This document shows positions 1 to 5,660 of a stretch of 6,561 nucleotides of DNA, in pieces. The number at the start of each line of letters is the position of its first letter. Within the stretch, counting starts at the first letter, position 1. The notes beneath the pieces are model-generated. The model was not told the origin of the DNA. It did not search any database and saw only the letters and a list, made by a program, of their open reading frames with translations. Made by a program: the position numbers and the translations under genes. This DNA comes from Patescibacteria group bacterium (GTDB lineage: Bacteria > Patescibacteriota > Minisyncoccia > Phycocordibacterales > UBA12445): contig JAKLHJ010000041.1 of NCBI GenBank assembly GCA_022710205.1, positions 1-6,561 of the forward strand. Direction: 5' to 3'.

Positions 1-3
1 TTG

Positions 4-25
4 GGCCTTGTCTTGCGACAGGGCC
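4..25 (-). terminator. Hairpin directly after the 64-aa gene, candidate intrinsic terminator
   Basis: The arms GGCCTTGTC (4-12) and GACAGGGCC (17-25) form a 9-bp stem with one G-T wobble and a 4-nt loop. It lies two bases beyond the TAA stop of the leftward gene at 27-221. The position fits a rho-independent terminator read on the minus strand, but the T-tract that would confirm it would lie beyond the window edge; only three bases remain there. Confidence 0.5.
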
Positions 26-26
26 G

Positions 27-221
27 TTACTCGTGAAAGGGGACCGACGTGGCCTTGTATTTCGCGACCTCGGCCTGGAGCTTTGCGTTCTCCTCTTGGA
101 GCACGGCGATCTTGAGGAGGTCCTCGGCGGCCTGCGCGTCCTTCTTCTCGAGCTCCTTGGTGAGGCGCGTGAGTCTCGCTTCGAGTTCGCGTTTGTGCGC
201 GATGAGGATTTCAAACGACAT
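27..221 (-). CDS. Small coiled-coil protein, 64 aa, function unknown
   Basis: I do not recognise a family. The 64-residue product is almost entirely charged helix. Leucines at 13, 17, 20, 24, 41 and 48 lie in an approximate heptad spacing, with many Glu, Lys and Ala between them, which predicts a coiled coil covering about residues 10-56. There is no membrane segment or signal peptide, so it is probably cytoplasmic and oligomeric. The ATG is preceded by AAGGAAAG about ten bases upstream. It follows the 112-aa coiled-coil gene after a 58-base gap with no promoter that I can see, so the two are probably co-transcribed and may be partners. By my count 54 of 64 codons end in G or C, far above the roughly half seen at the start of ileS. 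It could be a structural or scaffold protein, but nothing in the sequence decides this. Confidence 0.72.
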   Translation of the reverse strand: MSFEILIAHKRELEARLTRLTKELEKKDAQAAEDLLKIAVLQEENAKLQAEVAKYKATSVPFHE

Positions 222-279
222 GGAGCACCATCTTTCCTTGTTGGGCCCGGCCTTTCGGCTTGGCGTGCTGGTGATTATT

Positions 280-618
280 TTATCTTTCGGTGCGACTTAT
301 GTGTGCCCTGATATGCTTTTTGATGATCTCGTTCCTGGCGTCTCGTTCGCGCTCGGCCATGGTGCGGAGGTCGCGCTCTTCGTCGAGTTTCACACGGAAA
401 AGGTCCCCACGTTTTTGGAGGAACTTGTTTTCTTCCTTCAAAGAGTTCATTGCCGACTCGGGGACGAAGACTTCGACGACGATCTCACCTCGATCTCTCT
501 GTTCGAGCAGTTCGAGCCGGCATTTCTCGGTGACACCTTCGCGGGTGAGGGCATTCTCGAGGCTTTCGCCTTCGAGAAAACGCTTTTTCTCGCCATGGGT
601 GATTTTGAAGAGCTTCAT
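280..618 (-). CDS. Charged helical/coiled-coil protein, 112 aa, function unknown
   Basis: I do not recognise a family. Residues 1-55 look like a small mixed alpha/beta region: it starts MKLFKITHGEKKRFLEGE and has a short hydrophobic strand EIVVEVFVP at about 45-53. Residues 56-100 are a strongly charged helix rich in Glu, Arg and Lys that should form a coiled coil. There is no transmembrane segment, and the only cysteine is Cys33. The start is supported by AAGGTGG four bases upstream of the ATG and by a well-formed promoter at 664-692, giving a leader of about 40 nt. It is the first gene of a leftward pair with the 64-aa coiled-coil gene at 27-221. Large plus-strand open frames over the same interval lack such start signals, and the minus frame has the more protein-like composition. 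Confidence 0.78.
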   Translation of the reverse strand: MKLFKITHGEKKRFLEGESLENALTREGVTEKCRLELLEQRDRGEIVVEVFVPESAMNSLKEENKFLQKRGDLFRVKLDEERDLRTMAERERDARNEIIKKHIRAHISRTER

Positions 619-663
619 ATCGCCACCTTTTCTTTCAATGTGCAGATTATATTGTCTTTTTCA

Positions 664-692
664 AGTATAGCATATTTTAGTTAAAAAGTCAA
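664..692 (-). promoter_or_regulatory. Sigma70-type promoter with extended -10 for the leftward coiled-coil genes
   Basis: On the minus strand TTGACT (687-692, 5/6 to consensus) is followed by a 17-bp spacer and TATACT (664-669, 5/6). TGC immediately precedes the -10, making it an extended -10. The predicted start near 657 gives a leader of about 40 nt carrying the Shine-Dalgarno of the gene at 280-618. Confidence 0.8.
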
Positions 693-706
693 GAGAAAAC
701 AAAAAA

Positions 707-719
707 TTCACCCTGTTAA
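707..719 (-). promoter_or_regulatory. 13-mer TTAACAGGGTGAA upstream of the leftward promoter, copy 1
   Basis: Read on the minus strand, TTAACAGGGTGAA ends 14 bases upstream of the -35 at 687-692 and overlaps one end of the branched palindrome. The identical 13-mer occurs on the plus strand at 6433-6445, upstream of another promoter in the same relative orientation. It could be an operator, an upstream element or the end of a repeat family. Confidence 0.4.
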
Positions 720-786
720 GTAAAAATTTCTCTTTAATATAAAGAGAAATTTTAAATTTTATAAATAAAATTTTACTAAACAGGGT
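710..786. repeat. Branched (three-way) palindrome, 77 bp
   Basis: Outer arms ACCCTGTTAAGTAAAA (710-725) and TTTTACTAAACAGGGT (771-786) pair at 15 of 16 positions. Inside lie two further perfect inverted repeats: a 13-bp arm pair 724-736/740-752 with a 3-nt loop, and a 9-bp arm pair 754-762/765-773 with a 2-nt spacer. The whole can fold as a three-way junction. It carries no ORF and sits between the terminator of the 158-aa gene and the promoter of the 112-aa gene. It could be a MITE-like relic, a structured regulatory site or a multi-hairpin terminator backup. Confidence 0.8.
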
Positions 787-818
787 AAAAAAGCCGCCTA
801 CCCTAATAGGGTGGCGGC
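787..818 (-). terminator. Intrinsic terminator of the 158-aa gene
   Basis: Read on the minus strand, a GC-rich stem GCCGCC-ACCCT / AGGGT-A-GGCGGC (793-818) of 11 bp with one bulged base and a 3-nt loop is followed directly by TTTTTT (787-792). It lies seven bases beyond the TAA of the gene at 826-1302. Confidence 0.9.
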
Positions 819-825
819 GGACGGC

Positions 826-1302
826 TTATTTGGCCTCGTCGACTTTGAGCTCCTTTTCGAGCTCTTTTACGGCGAATTGGTGCATTCTTTCTTTTGCGTG
901 CATTTCGATCTGTTCTATCTTTGTCTTCATTTTTGCTCTCAGCCAAGGAGAATATAAAGAGCGAGCTTTCTCTTGGTACTTTAATTCTACAAGGAGGACC
1001 CCCTCATGTGTGCAATGATAGTTTAAGATTTCATCGATCTCTCCGCCACTTGTGGCGCAGTTGATTCTGGCGATGAGCCAGTCGGCGGCGAGGAAGAACG
1101 CGGTCTCTGCGAGCGGGGAGTCTTTGTAGACAGCCCAGATCTTCCTGTAGTCCTCCGCCGTGTGCGCTTTAGAAGCAATCTGGCGGAGTTGTAATTCTGC
1201 TTGAACTTGTGCGGGTGATTTTTTGCAGAAGTAATCGTTGATAAACAGAAGGCCAATCAGTAAGGCAATTACAAGGATCAAGGGCTTGCAGGGTGTCGTC
1301 AT
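826..1302 (-). CDS. Membrane-anchored helical protein, 158 aa, function unknown
   Basis: I do not recognise a family. An N-terminal hydrophobic segment at about residues 8-22 follows a short head containing Lys6. It predicts a single transmembrane anchor or uncleaved signal, and there is no convincing signal-peptidase site or lipobox: Cys26 is preceded by DYF. The remaining ~130 residues are predicted helical. Residues 46-80 resemble a pair of short amphipathic helices like those of TPR-type folds, and a charged helix runs at 120-158. Cysteines at 82 and 97 could pair if this part is outside the membrane. The start is fixed by an AGGGAGG Shine-Dalgarno seven bases before the ATG, and the gene ends just before a strong terminator, so it is probably a single-gene transcript. 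It is divergent from ileS. It may be a cell-envelope protein, but topology is uncertain because flanking charges are weak on both sides. Confidence 0.82.
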   Translation of the reverse strand: MTTPCKPLILVIALLIGLLFINDYFCKKSPAQVQAELQLRQIASKAHTAEDYRKIWAVYKDSPLAETAFFLAADWLIARINCATSGGEIDEILNYHCTHEGVLLVELKYQEKARSLYSPWLRAKMKTKIEQIEMHAKERMHQFAVKELEKELKVDEAK

Positions 1303-1376
1303 TTCATTTCCTCCCTTTAGATTTAGAAAGTGAATGTGTTTTTTGTACCCAACTTGTCAATGTCCTAGTTTCGAAC

Positions 1377-1407
1377 ATCATACTATAGCAATTTGTCGTC
1401 TTGTCAA
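1377..1407 (-). promoter_or_regulatory. Candidate promoter for the 158-aa gene
   Basis: On the minus strand TTGACA (1402-1407, perfect -35) is followed after 19 bp by TATGAT (1377-1382, 5/6). TAGTAT at 16 bp is a weaker alternative. The 19-bp spacer is longer than ideal. The predicted start leaves a leader of about 70 nt before the Shine-Dalgarno at about 1309-1316. Confidence 0.45.
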
Positions 1408-1443
1408 ATCGTGCTTTTTGCCCTTTAAGAAGTCTCTTTTCTG

Positions 1444-1459
1444 TGATAGCATATTTTTT
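1444..1459 (+). promoter_or_regulatory. Extended -10 element placing the ileS transcript start at its ATG (leaderless)
   Basis: TG-A-TAGCAT (1444-1452) forms an extended -10 ending seven bases before the ATG at 1460, so initiation is expected at or within a base or two of the start codon. No good -35 lies at the right distance, and no purine-rich Shine-Dalgarno precedes the ATG; the bases just before it are a T run. Together these suggest a leaderless mRNA. Confidence 0.45.
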
Positions 1460-4400
1460 ATGGACACATCTGAAAATAATAAGAAAAAACCCGAGACGGC
1501 CCCTGAAAAAGAGGAGCGAATTTTGAAATTTTGGACAGAAAGTGAAATTTTCCAGAAGTCGTTAAAGAAAGATGCGCCCGAGGGGGAATATGTCTTCTAT
1601 GACGGACCGCCTTTCGCTACAGGATTGCCACACTACGGACATATCTTGGGCGGCACGATGAAAGATGCAGTTCCGAAATACAAGACGATGCGCGGATACC
1701 GCGTTCCTAGGAATTGGGGATGGGATTGCCACGGTCTTCCTATAGAAAATCTGATCGAAAAAGAGCTTGGGCTACAGACAAAAAAAGATATTGAGACGCT
1801 TGGTGTAGGAAAGTTTAACGAAGCCGCGAGGGCGAGTGTTTTCAGGTATAAGAGAGAGTGGCAGGTGACAGTGCCAAGGACGGGGCGTTTCGTGGATATG
1901 GAGAATGACTACAAGACGATGGACCCTTCGTTCACGGAATCCGTCTGGTGGGTTTTCAAAAATCTCTATGACAAAGGGCTTGTATATTTCGGACATAAGA
2001 CGATGCATATTTGTCCGCGATGCGAGACAACACTCGCGAACTTCGAGGTAAGCCAAGGATACAAAGACATTACAGACATATCACTCACTGCGAAATTTGA
2101 ACTCGTCGACGAACCGGGAACTTTTGTTCTTGCGTGGACGACTACTCCTTGGACGCTTCCGGGAAATGTCGCGCTCGCTGTCGGTCCGGAAATTGATTAT
2201 GTGAAAATAGAAAAAGACGGGGCTAAATTAATTTTGGCCAAAGACAGGCTTTCCGCCGTAGGAGAGGGATATAAGATACTGGAAGAGTTTAAGGGGGCCA
2301 AGCTTGTCGGCAAGAGCTATAAGCCTCTTTTTGATTATTATGCCAAGAAAGCAGACCTTGCGAACAAGGAGAACGGCTGGAAAATATGTCCCGCGAGCTT
2401 TGTTACAACACAAGACGGTGTCGGCGTAGTGCACATTGCTCCGGCTTTCGGTGAAGACGACAACAAGTTGGGTAGGCAGTATAATTTGCCGTTTGTTCAG
2501 CACGTCGGTATGGACGGGCGATTTAGGCCTGAAGTTACGGATTTTGCCGATATTTCTGTTAAACCAAAGGACGACCATCAGGCTACGGATGTCCTTATAA
2601 TCAAAAACCTCGCCGCGCGCGGACTACTTTTCTCAAAAGAAAAGATAATTCACTCGTATCCTCATTGCTGGAGATGCGACACTCCGCTTCTTAACTATGC
2701 GGCCTCTTCCTGGTTTGTAGATATTCAGAAAATAAAATCCAAGATTGTCGAGAATGTGAAGAAGTCTAATTGGGTGCCTCAGAATATCCGCGACAAGCGA
2801 TTCATAAACCTCATAGAAGATGCTCCCGACTGGAACGTTTCCCGCTCGAGGTATTGGGGCGCGCCGCTTCCTATTTGGAAGTGCGACAAATGCGACGAAA
2901 AGAAAGTCGTCGGCTCGGTAGATGAATTGAAGAAGGGGATGAATGATTCCGACAATACTTATTTTGCAATGCGACACGGCGAGTCGGAGTCTGTTGCGAA
3001 CAGAACGATAAGCTCGTCTAAATATCATCATGAGAATCCGCTCACAAGCCTCGGCAGGGAGCAGGTGAAGGTATCGGCGGAAAAATTAAAATCTGAAAAC
3101 ATAGATCTTATAATCTCTTCACCATACAGAAGGACGACAGAAACAGCGAAGATAGTTGCGGTCGAGCTTGGCATACCGGAGACAGAGATCGTTTTTGACG
3201 ACAGAATTGTCGAGCTTCAGGTTGGAGATCTTGACGGAGGTCTCGTAGAAGACTACCAGAAATATTTTGCTAATTTTGAGGAGAGATTTTACAAGAACCC
3301 TCCTAACGGAGAGAATCACGTAGACACTAAGAACAGGATGATGTCTGCGATGTTTGATATTGATAAGAAATATTCGAACAGAAGAATACTCGTAATCAGT
3401 CACGGTGATCCGCTTATAACGCTTATGGGAGGCTCAAAGGGGCTCACCCCAAAAGAGATTGCCGGAAGACATGACGAATTTCACTTCAAGCCCGCAGAGT
3501 TCAGGAAGCTTGATTTTGCGCCTTTCCCTCATAATGAAAATTACGAGCTGGATCTGCACAAGCATTTTATAGATGATATAAGCTTCAAATGTTCTTGCGG
3601 GGGCGAGATGAAGAGAGTGCCTGAGGTTTTTGACTGCTGGTTCGAGTCCGGCGCGATGCCATACGGACAATCTCACTATCCGTTCGAGAACAAGGAAGAG
3701 TTCGAGAGAAATTTTCCGGCGCAATTCATTGCTGAAGGTATTGATCAGACGAGAGGCTGGTTCTATTCCCTCATGGTTCTTTCGACCGCGCTTTTTGATA
3801 AGCCGGCTTTTTTGAATGTCATTGTGAATGGTACTGTTCTGGCGGAAGATGGCCAGAAAATGTCGAAGAGACTTAAGAATTATCCCGAGGTTCATCAAAT
3901 AATGGATAAATATGGTGCTGACTCATTAAGATATTATTTACTCTCTTCTCCTGCTGTTAGAGCTGAAGATATGCGTTTCTCCGAAAGAGGAGTAGACGAG
4001 GTGTACAAGAAGATAATTTTGCGCCTATACAATGTTTATTCTTTCTTGGAGATGTATGATAGGAGCGAAAAAGGAAAAGCGAAAAGTGAAAAACAAGAAG
4101 ACTCGAAAAATGTCCTCGACAAGTGGATTGTTGCAAGACTGAGTGAAGTAACGAAAGAAATAACCGATGCGATGGAGAGATATGAGCTCGATAGGGCCAC
4201 AAGGCCGATAGACGGATTCGTAGATGACCTATCTACATGGTATTTGAGGCGTTCACGAGACAGGTTTAAGGGGGATGATATCGCTGACAAGGAGGCCGCC
4301 CTCGCAACGCTTCGATATGTAATAAAGACGCTCGCGAAACTTATGGCACCGTTTATGTCATTCATCTCTGAGGAGCTTTATCAGAAAGTGAAAGATGCGA

Positions 4401-4957
4401 CCGATCCGGAGAGCGTTCATTTGGATTCTTGGCCGGAAATAGAGAATGACGAATTAAGAATTAAGAATTACGAAAAGGTCTTGTCTGACATGGGTGCCGT
4501 GAGAAAGATAGTGTCCCTGGGGTTGGAGCTGAGGGCGAAGGCGAATATTAAGGTGCGTCAGCCGCTTCAAGAATTAAGAATTAGGAATAAAGAATTAGGA
4601 GAAGAATATTTGCCACTCATCGAAGATGAGCTGAACGTTAAAAACGTCATTGTGGGCGTTGTTCAAGATGAAGAAGTTGCTTTGGATACTAAGGCCACTC
4701 CTGAACTTAAAGAGGAGGGGTCTTTGCGCGAGCTTGTAAGAAATCTTCAGGATATGAGGAAGAAAATGGGCTTAAATCCGCAGGACAAAGTGCTTCTTAG
4801 AATATCTACGGACGCAAAAGGCAAAGAATTCGTGAAAAAATTTGAAACTGAACTCAAAAAGTCCGCAGGTCTTTCCGGTCTAAACATAGAGGATGGTGTT
4901 ATCGGCTCTGAAATAGCACTGGAAGATTTAAAATTCATGGTTTCTCTCGTGAAATAG
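1460..4957 (+). CDS. ileS: Isoleucyl-tRNA synthetase (type 2) with an embedded histidine-phosphatase domain, 1165 aa
   Basis: It charges tRNA(Ile) with isoleucine in the cytoplasm. Class I signatures are complete: PPFATGLPHYGH with the HIGH-type motif HYGH at 58-61, GWDCHGLPIE at 87-96, and KMSKR at 800-804. The editing (CP1) domain, about 180-425, has the Thr-rich WTTTPWTLPGN (226-236) and HIAPAFGEDD (325-334). CxxC pairs occur at C185/C188 and C403/C406. An anticodon-binding domain follows from about 885. HYGH and KMSKR are typical of the eukaryote/archaea-like IleS2 form, which in other bacteria goes with mupirocin resistance. Between C475xxC478 and C711xC713, normally two halves of one zinc ribbon, lie about 200 extra residues forming a phosphatase domain. 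The C-terminal part carries three heptad-repeat patches. I chose the ATG at 1460: the frame stays open 42 codons further upstream, but that stretch is unlike IleRS and overlaps promoter elements. It is the first gene of an operon with the acetyltransferase three bases downstream. Confidence 0.97.
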   Translation: MDTSENNKKKPETAPEKEERILKFWTESEIFQKSLKKDAPEGEYVFYDGPPFATGLPHYGHILGGTMKDAVPKYKTMRGYRVPRNWGWDCHGLPIENLIEKELGLQTKKDIETLGVGKFNEAARASVFRYKREWQVTVPRTGRFVDMENDYKTMDPSFTESVWWVFKNLYDKGLVYFGHKTMHICPRCETTLANFEVSQGYKDITDISLTAKFELVDEPGTFVLAWTTTPWTLPGNVALAVGPEIDYVKIEKDGAKLILAKDRLSAVGEGYKILEEFKGAKLVGKSYKPLFDYYAKKADLANKENGWKICPASFVTTQDGVGVVHIAPAFGEDDNKLGRQYNLPFVQHVGMDGRFRPEVTDFADISVKPKDDHQATDVLIIKNLAARGLLFSKEKIIHSYPHCWRCDTPLLNYAASSWFVDIQKIKSKIVENVKKSNWVPQNIRDKRFINLIEDAPDWNVSRSRYWGAPLPIWKCDKCDEKKVVGSVDELKKGMNDSDNTYFAMRHGESESVANRTISSSKYHHENPLTSLGREQVKVSAEKLKSENIDLIISSPYRRTTETAKIVAVELGIPETEIVFDDRIVELQVGDLDGGLVEDYQKYFANFEERFYKNPPNGENHVDTKNRMMSAMFDIDKKYSNRRILVISHGDPLITLMGGSKGLTPKEIAGRHDEFHFKPAEFRKLDFAPFPHNENYELDLHKHFIDDISFKCSCGGEMKRVPEVFDCWFESGAMPYGQSHYPFENKEEFERNFPAQFIAEGIDQTRGWFYSLMVLSTALFDKPAFLNVIVNGTVLAEDGQKMSKRLKNYPEVHQIMDKYGADSLRYYLLSSPAVRAEDMRFSERGVDEVYKKIILRLYNVYSFLEMYDRSEKGKAKSEKQEDSKNVLDKWIVARLSEVTKEITDAMERYELDRATRPIDGFVDDLSTWYLRRSRDRFKGDDIADKEAALATLRYVIKTLAKLMAPFMSFISEELYQKVKDATDPESVHLDSWPEIENDELRIKNYEKVLSDMGAVRKIVSLGLELRAKANIKVRQPLQELRIRNKELGEEYLPLIEDELNVKNVIVGVVQDEEVALDTKATPELKEEGSLRELVRNLQDMRKKMGLNPQDKVLLRISTDAKGKEFVKKFETELKKSAGLSGLNIEDGVIGSEIALEDLKFMVSLVK
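2954..3529 (+). other. Histidine phosphatase (phosphoglycerate-mutase-like) domain inserted in IleS
   Basis: This is a domain within ileS (residues ~499-690), not a separate gene. It has the branch-1 histidine-phosphatase hallmarks: nucleophile motif RHGE (R505, H506), SSPYRRTTETA containing R558, the acid Glu region RIVELQVGDLDG with E585, and the second histidine in VISHGD (H648). All of these residues are present, so an active phosphatase is predicted. The substrate cannot be read from the sequence; the superfamily includes sugar-phosphate, cofactor and protein phosphatases. The insertion lies between the two cysteine pairs of a predicted zinc ribbon (C475/C478 and C711/C713), next to the second half of the catalytic domain, and keeps frame with no stop. 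There is no internal start signal obvious enough to suggest separate translation. Confidence 0.9.
4065..4092 (+). repeat. Degenerate heptanucleotide repeat inside ileS (purine-rich)
   Basis: Four consecutive 7-mers GCGAAAA, AGGAAAA, GCGAAAA, GTGAAAA occupy 28 bases and encode a low-complexity Lys/Ser/Glu stretch around residues 869-878. It lies between the catalytic core and the anticodon-binding domain, a likely surface linker. Confidence 0.75.
4444..4471 (+). repeat. Degenerate heptanucleotide repeat inside ileS (GAATTAA type), copy 1
   Basis: Four consecutive 7-mers GAATGAC, GAATTAA, GAATTAA, GAATTAC encode the stretch ENDELRIKNYE (about residues 996-1005). The same 7-mer family recurs 100 bases downstream at 4571-4598. 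Confidence 0.8.
4571..4598 (+). repeat. Degenerate heptanucleotide repeat inside ileS (GAATTAA type), copy 2
   Basis: Four consecutive 7-mers GAATTAA, GAATTAG, GAATAAA, GAATTAG encode ELRIRNKELG (about residues 1038-1047). It shares the heptamer and the peptide ELRI[KR]N with the copy at 4444-4471, which points to a nucleotide-level repeat expanding inside coding sequence. Confidence 0.8.
4910..4957 (+). repeat. 48-bp direct repeat, copy 1: ileS 3' end
   Basis: This stretch encodes the last 15 residues of IleS (EIALEDLKFMVSLVK) plus the TAG stop. It aligns without gaps to 5512-5559, with 40 of 48 bases identical. Both copies start and end with GAAATAG. The two copies bracket the acetyltransferase gene. 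Confidence 0.85.
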
Positions 4958-4960
4958 TTT

Positions 4961-5518
4961 ATGGAAGAATTATCACAACAGGAGAAGCCTAAAATAGAAA
5001 TCGCGCTTGCGAGACCTGAGGACGCATGGGGAACAAAGAACGTTTTTTATCAAACATGGCTGACGACATACCCGAATAAAGAGGTGGGTGTTACCGTAGA
5101 GGACGTCGAAGACCGCTATAAAGATAGATTTTCAGAAAAAGAACTTGCCAGACGAAAGGATCGATTGGCGAACCCGCCTTCAAACGAAATATTTTTAGTG
5201 GCAAAAGAGGGCGATGAGGTTGTCGGTGCTTGTGTGTTGACCAAGAGAGGTAATTTTAATCAGCTCCAGGCAATTTATGTTTTGCCAGAATATCAGGGCA
5301 GAGGTATTGGTAAAATGTTGTGGTCTGAGGCTTTGAATTTTTTTGGAACTGAGAAAGATATTGTTGTAGAAGTTGCGACATACAACACAAATGCAATTGA
5401 GTTTTATAAAAAGCTTGGTTTCCAAGATACGGGTAAGAGGTGGAAGGACGAATATACTAGGATGAAAAGTGGAGCGATCATTCCTGAAATGGAAATGATA
5501 CTAAAAGCGAGGAAATAG
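4961..5518 (+). CDS. GNAT-family N-acetyltransferase, 185 aa
   Basis: It is predicted to transfer an acetyl group from acetyl-CoA to an amine of a protein N-terminus or small molecule. The fold is shown by LQAIYVLPEYQGRGIGKMLW (102-121), with the acetyl-CoA pyrophosphate-binding motif QGRGIG at 112-117, and by YNTNAIEFYKKLGF (141-154), the usual motif-B helix and strand of RimI-like enzymes. The length is normal for the family and no truncation is visible. The substrate cannot be told. The ATG lies three bases after the ileS stop and lacks a Shine-Dalgarno, so translation is probably coupled to ileS termination. The last codon and stop lie in the first seven bases of a second copy of the ileS tail (5512-5559), suggesting that the gene was inserted or duplicated into this spot. 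Whether it serves translation (ribosomal protein acetylation) or is unrelated cargo is open. Confidence 0.93.
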   Translation: MEELSQQEKPKIEIALARPEDAWGTKNVFYQTWLTTYPNKEVGVTVEDVEDRYKDRFSEKELARRKDRLANPPSNEIFLVAKEGDEVVGACVLTKRGNFNQLQAIYVLPEYQGRGIGKMLWSEALNFFGTEKDIVVEVATYNTNAIEFYKKLGFQDTGKRWKDEYTRMKSGAIIPEMEMILKARK

Positions 5519-5559
5519 TACTGGAAGATTTAAAATTCACTGTCTTGCTCACGAAATAG
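5512..5559 (+). pseudogene. 48-bp direct repeat, copy 2: relic of the ileS 3' end
   Basis: After the acetyltransferase stop another frame reads EIVLEDLKFTVLLTK then TAG, matching the IleS C-terminus (EIALEDLKFMVSLVK) at 11 of 15 residues and the DNA at 40 of 48 bases. It has no start codon or upstream coding sequence of its own, so it is a leftover, not a gene. Its first seven bases supply the end of the acetyltransferase gene. Confidence 0.8.
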
Positions 5560-5568
5560 TAGTTCACC

Positions 5569-5649
5569 GTCATTGCGAGCGCAGCGAAGCAATCCAGGAA
5601 CTTTAGATTGCCACGAGCTTCAGCTAGGACGCCTCGCTCTCGCAATGAC
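5569..5649. repeat. Interspersed palindromic repeat of the GTCATTGCGAG...CTCGCAATGAC type
   Basis: An 81-bp imperfect palindrome is bounded by perfect 11-bp inverted ends GTCATTGCGAG (5569-5579) and CTCGCAATGAC (5639-5649), with an inner pair GCAATC (5589-5594) and GATTGC (5606-5611). The sequence GTCATTGCGAGCGCAGCGAA is characteristic of a non-coding palindromic repeat scattered through many bacterial genomes. Its minus-strand translation contains LDCFAALAMT, a familiar signature of spurious ORFs over such repeats. It fills most of the gap between the acetyltransferase and recO. Confidence 0.85.
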
Positions 5650-5660
5650 AATAATGAGAA

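Noticed and set aside
250..259. GCC-GAAA-GGC hairpin (minus strand) between the two coiled-coil genes
   Set aside because: A 3-bp stem with a GNRA loop and no T-tract is too small to call a terminator or regulatory element.
49..684. A 211-codon plus-strand open frame over the two coiled-coil genes
   Set aside because: It is antisense to two minus-strand genes with good promoter and ribosome sites. Its translation is rich in Ser and Phe runs typical of the reverse complement of Glu/Lys-rich coding sequence.
1334..1459. A 42-codon N-terminal extension of IleS from an upstream ATG
   Set aside because: The extra residues are Cys/Phe-rich and unlike any IleRS N-terminus, the region holds divergent promoter elements, and IleS-like sequence begins only after the ATG at 1460.
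3434..3898. A 154-codon minus-strand open frame, and other antisense frames across ileS
   Set aside because: These lie antisense to strongly conserved IleS motifs, have no ribosome sites worth noting and have shadow-like composition.
4065..4598. CRISPR-like or phase-variable array
   Set aside because: The units are 7 bp, degenerate and without spacers, so this is not CRISPR. With only four imperfect units per patch inside an essential gene, frame-shifting phase variation is unlikely.
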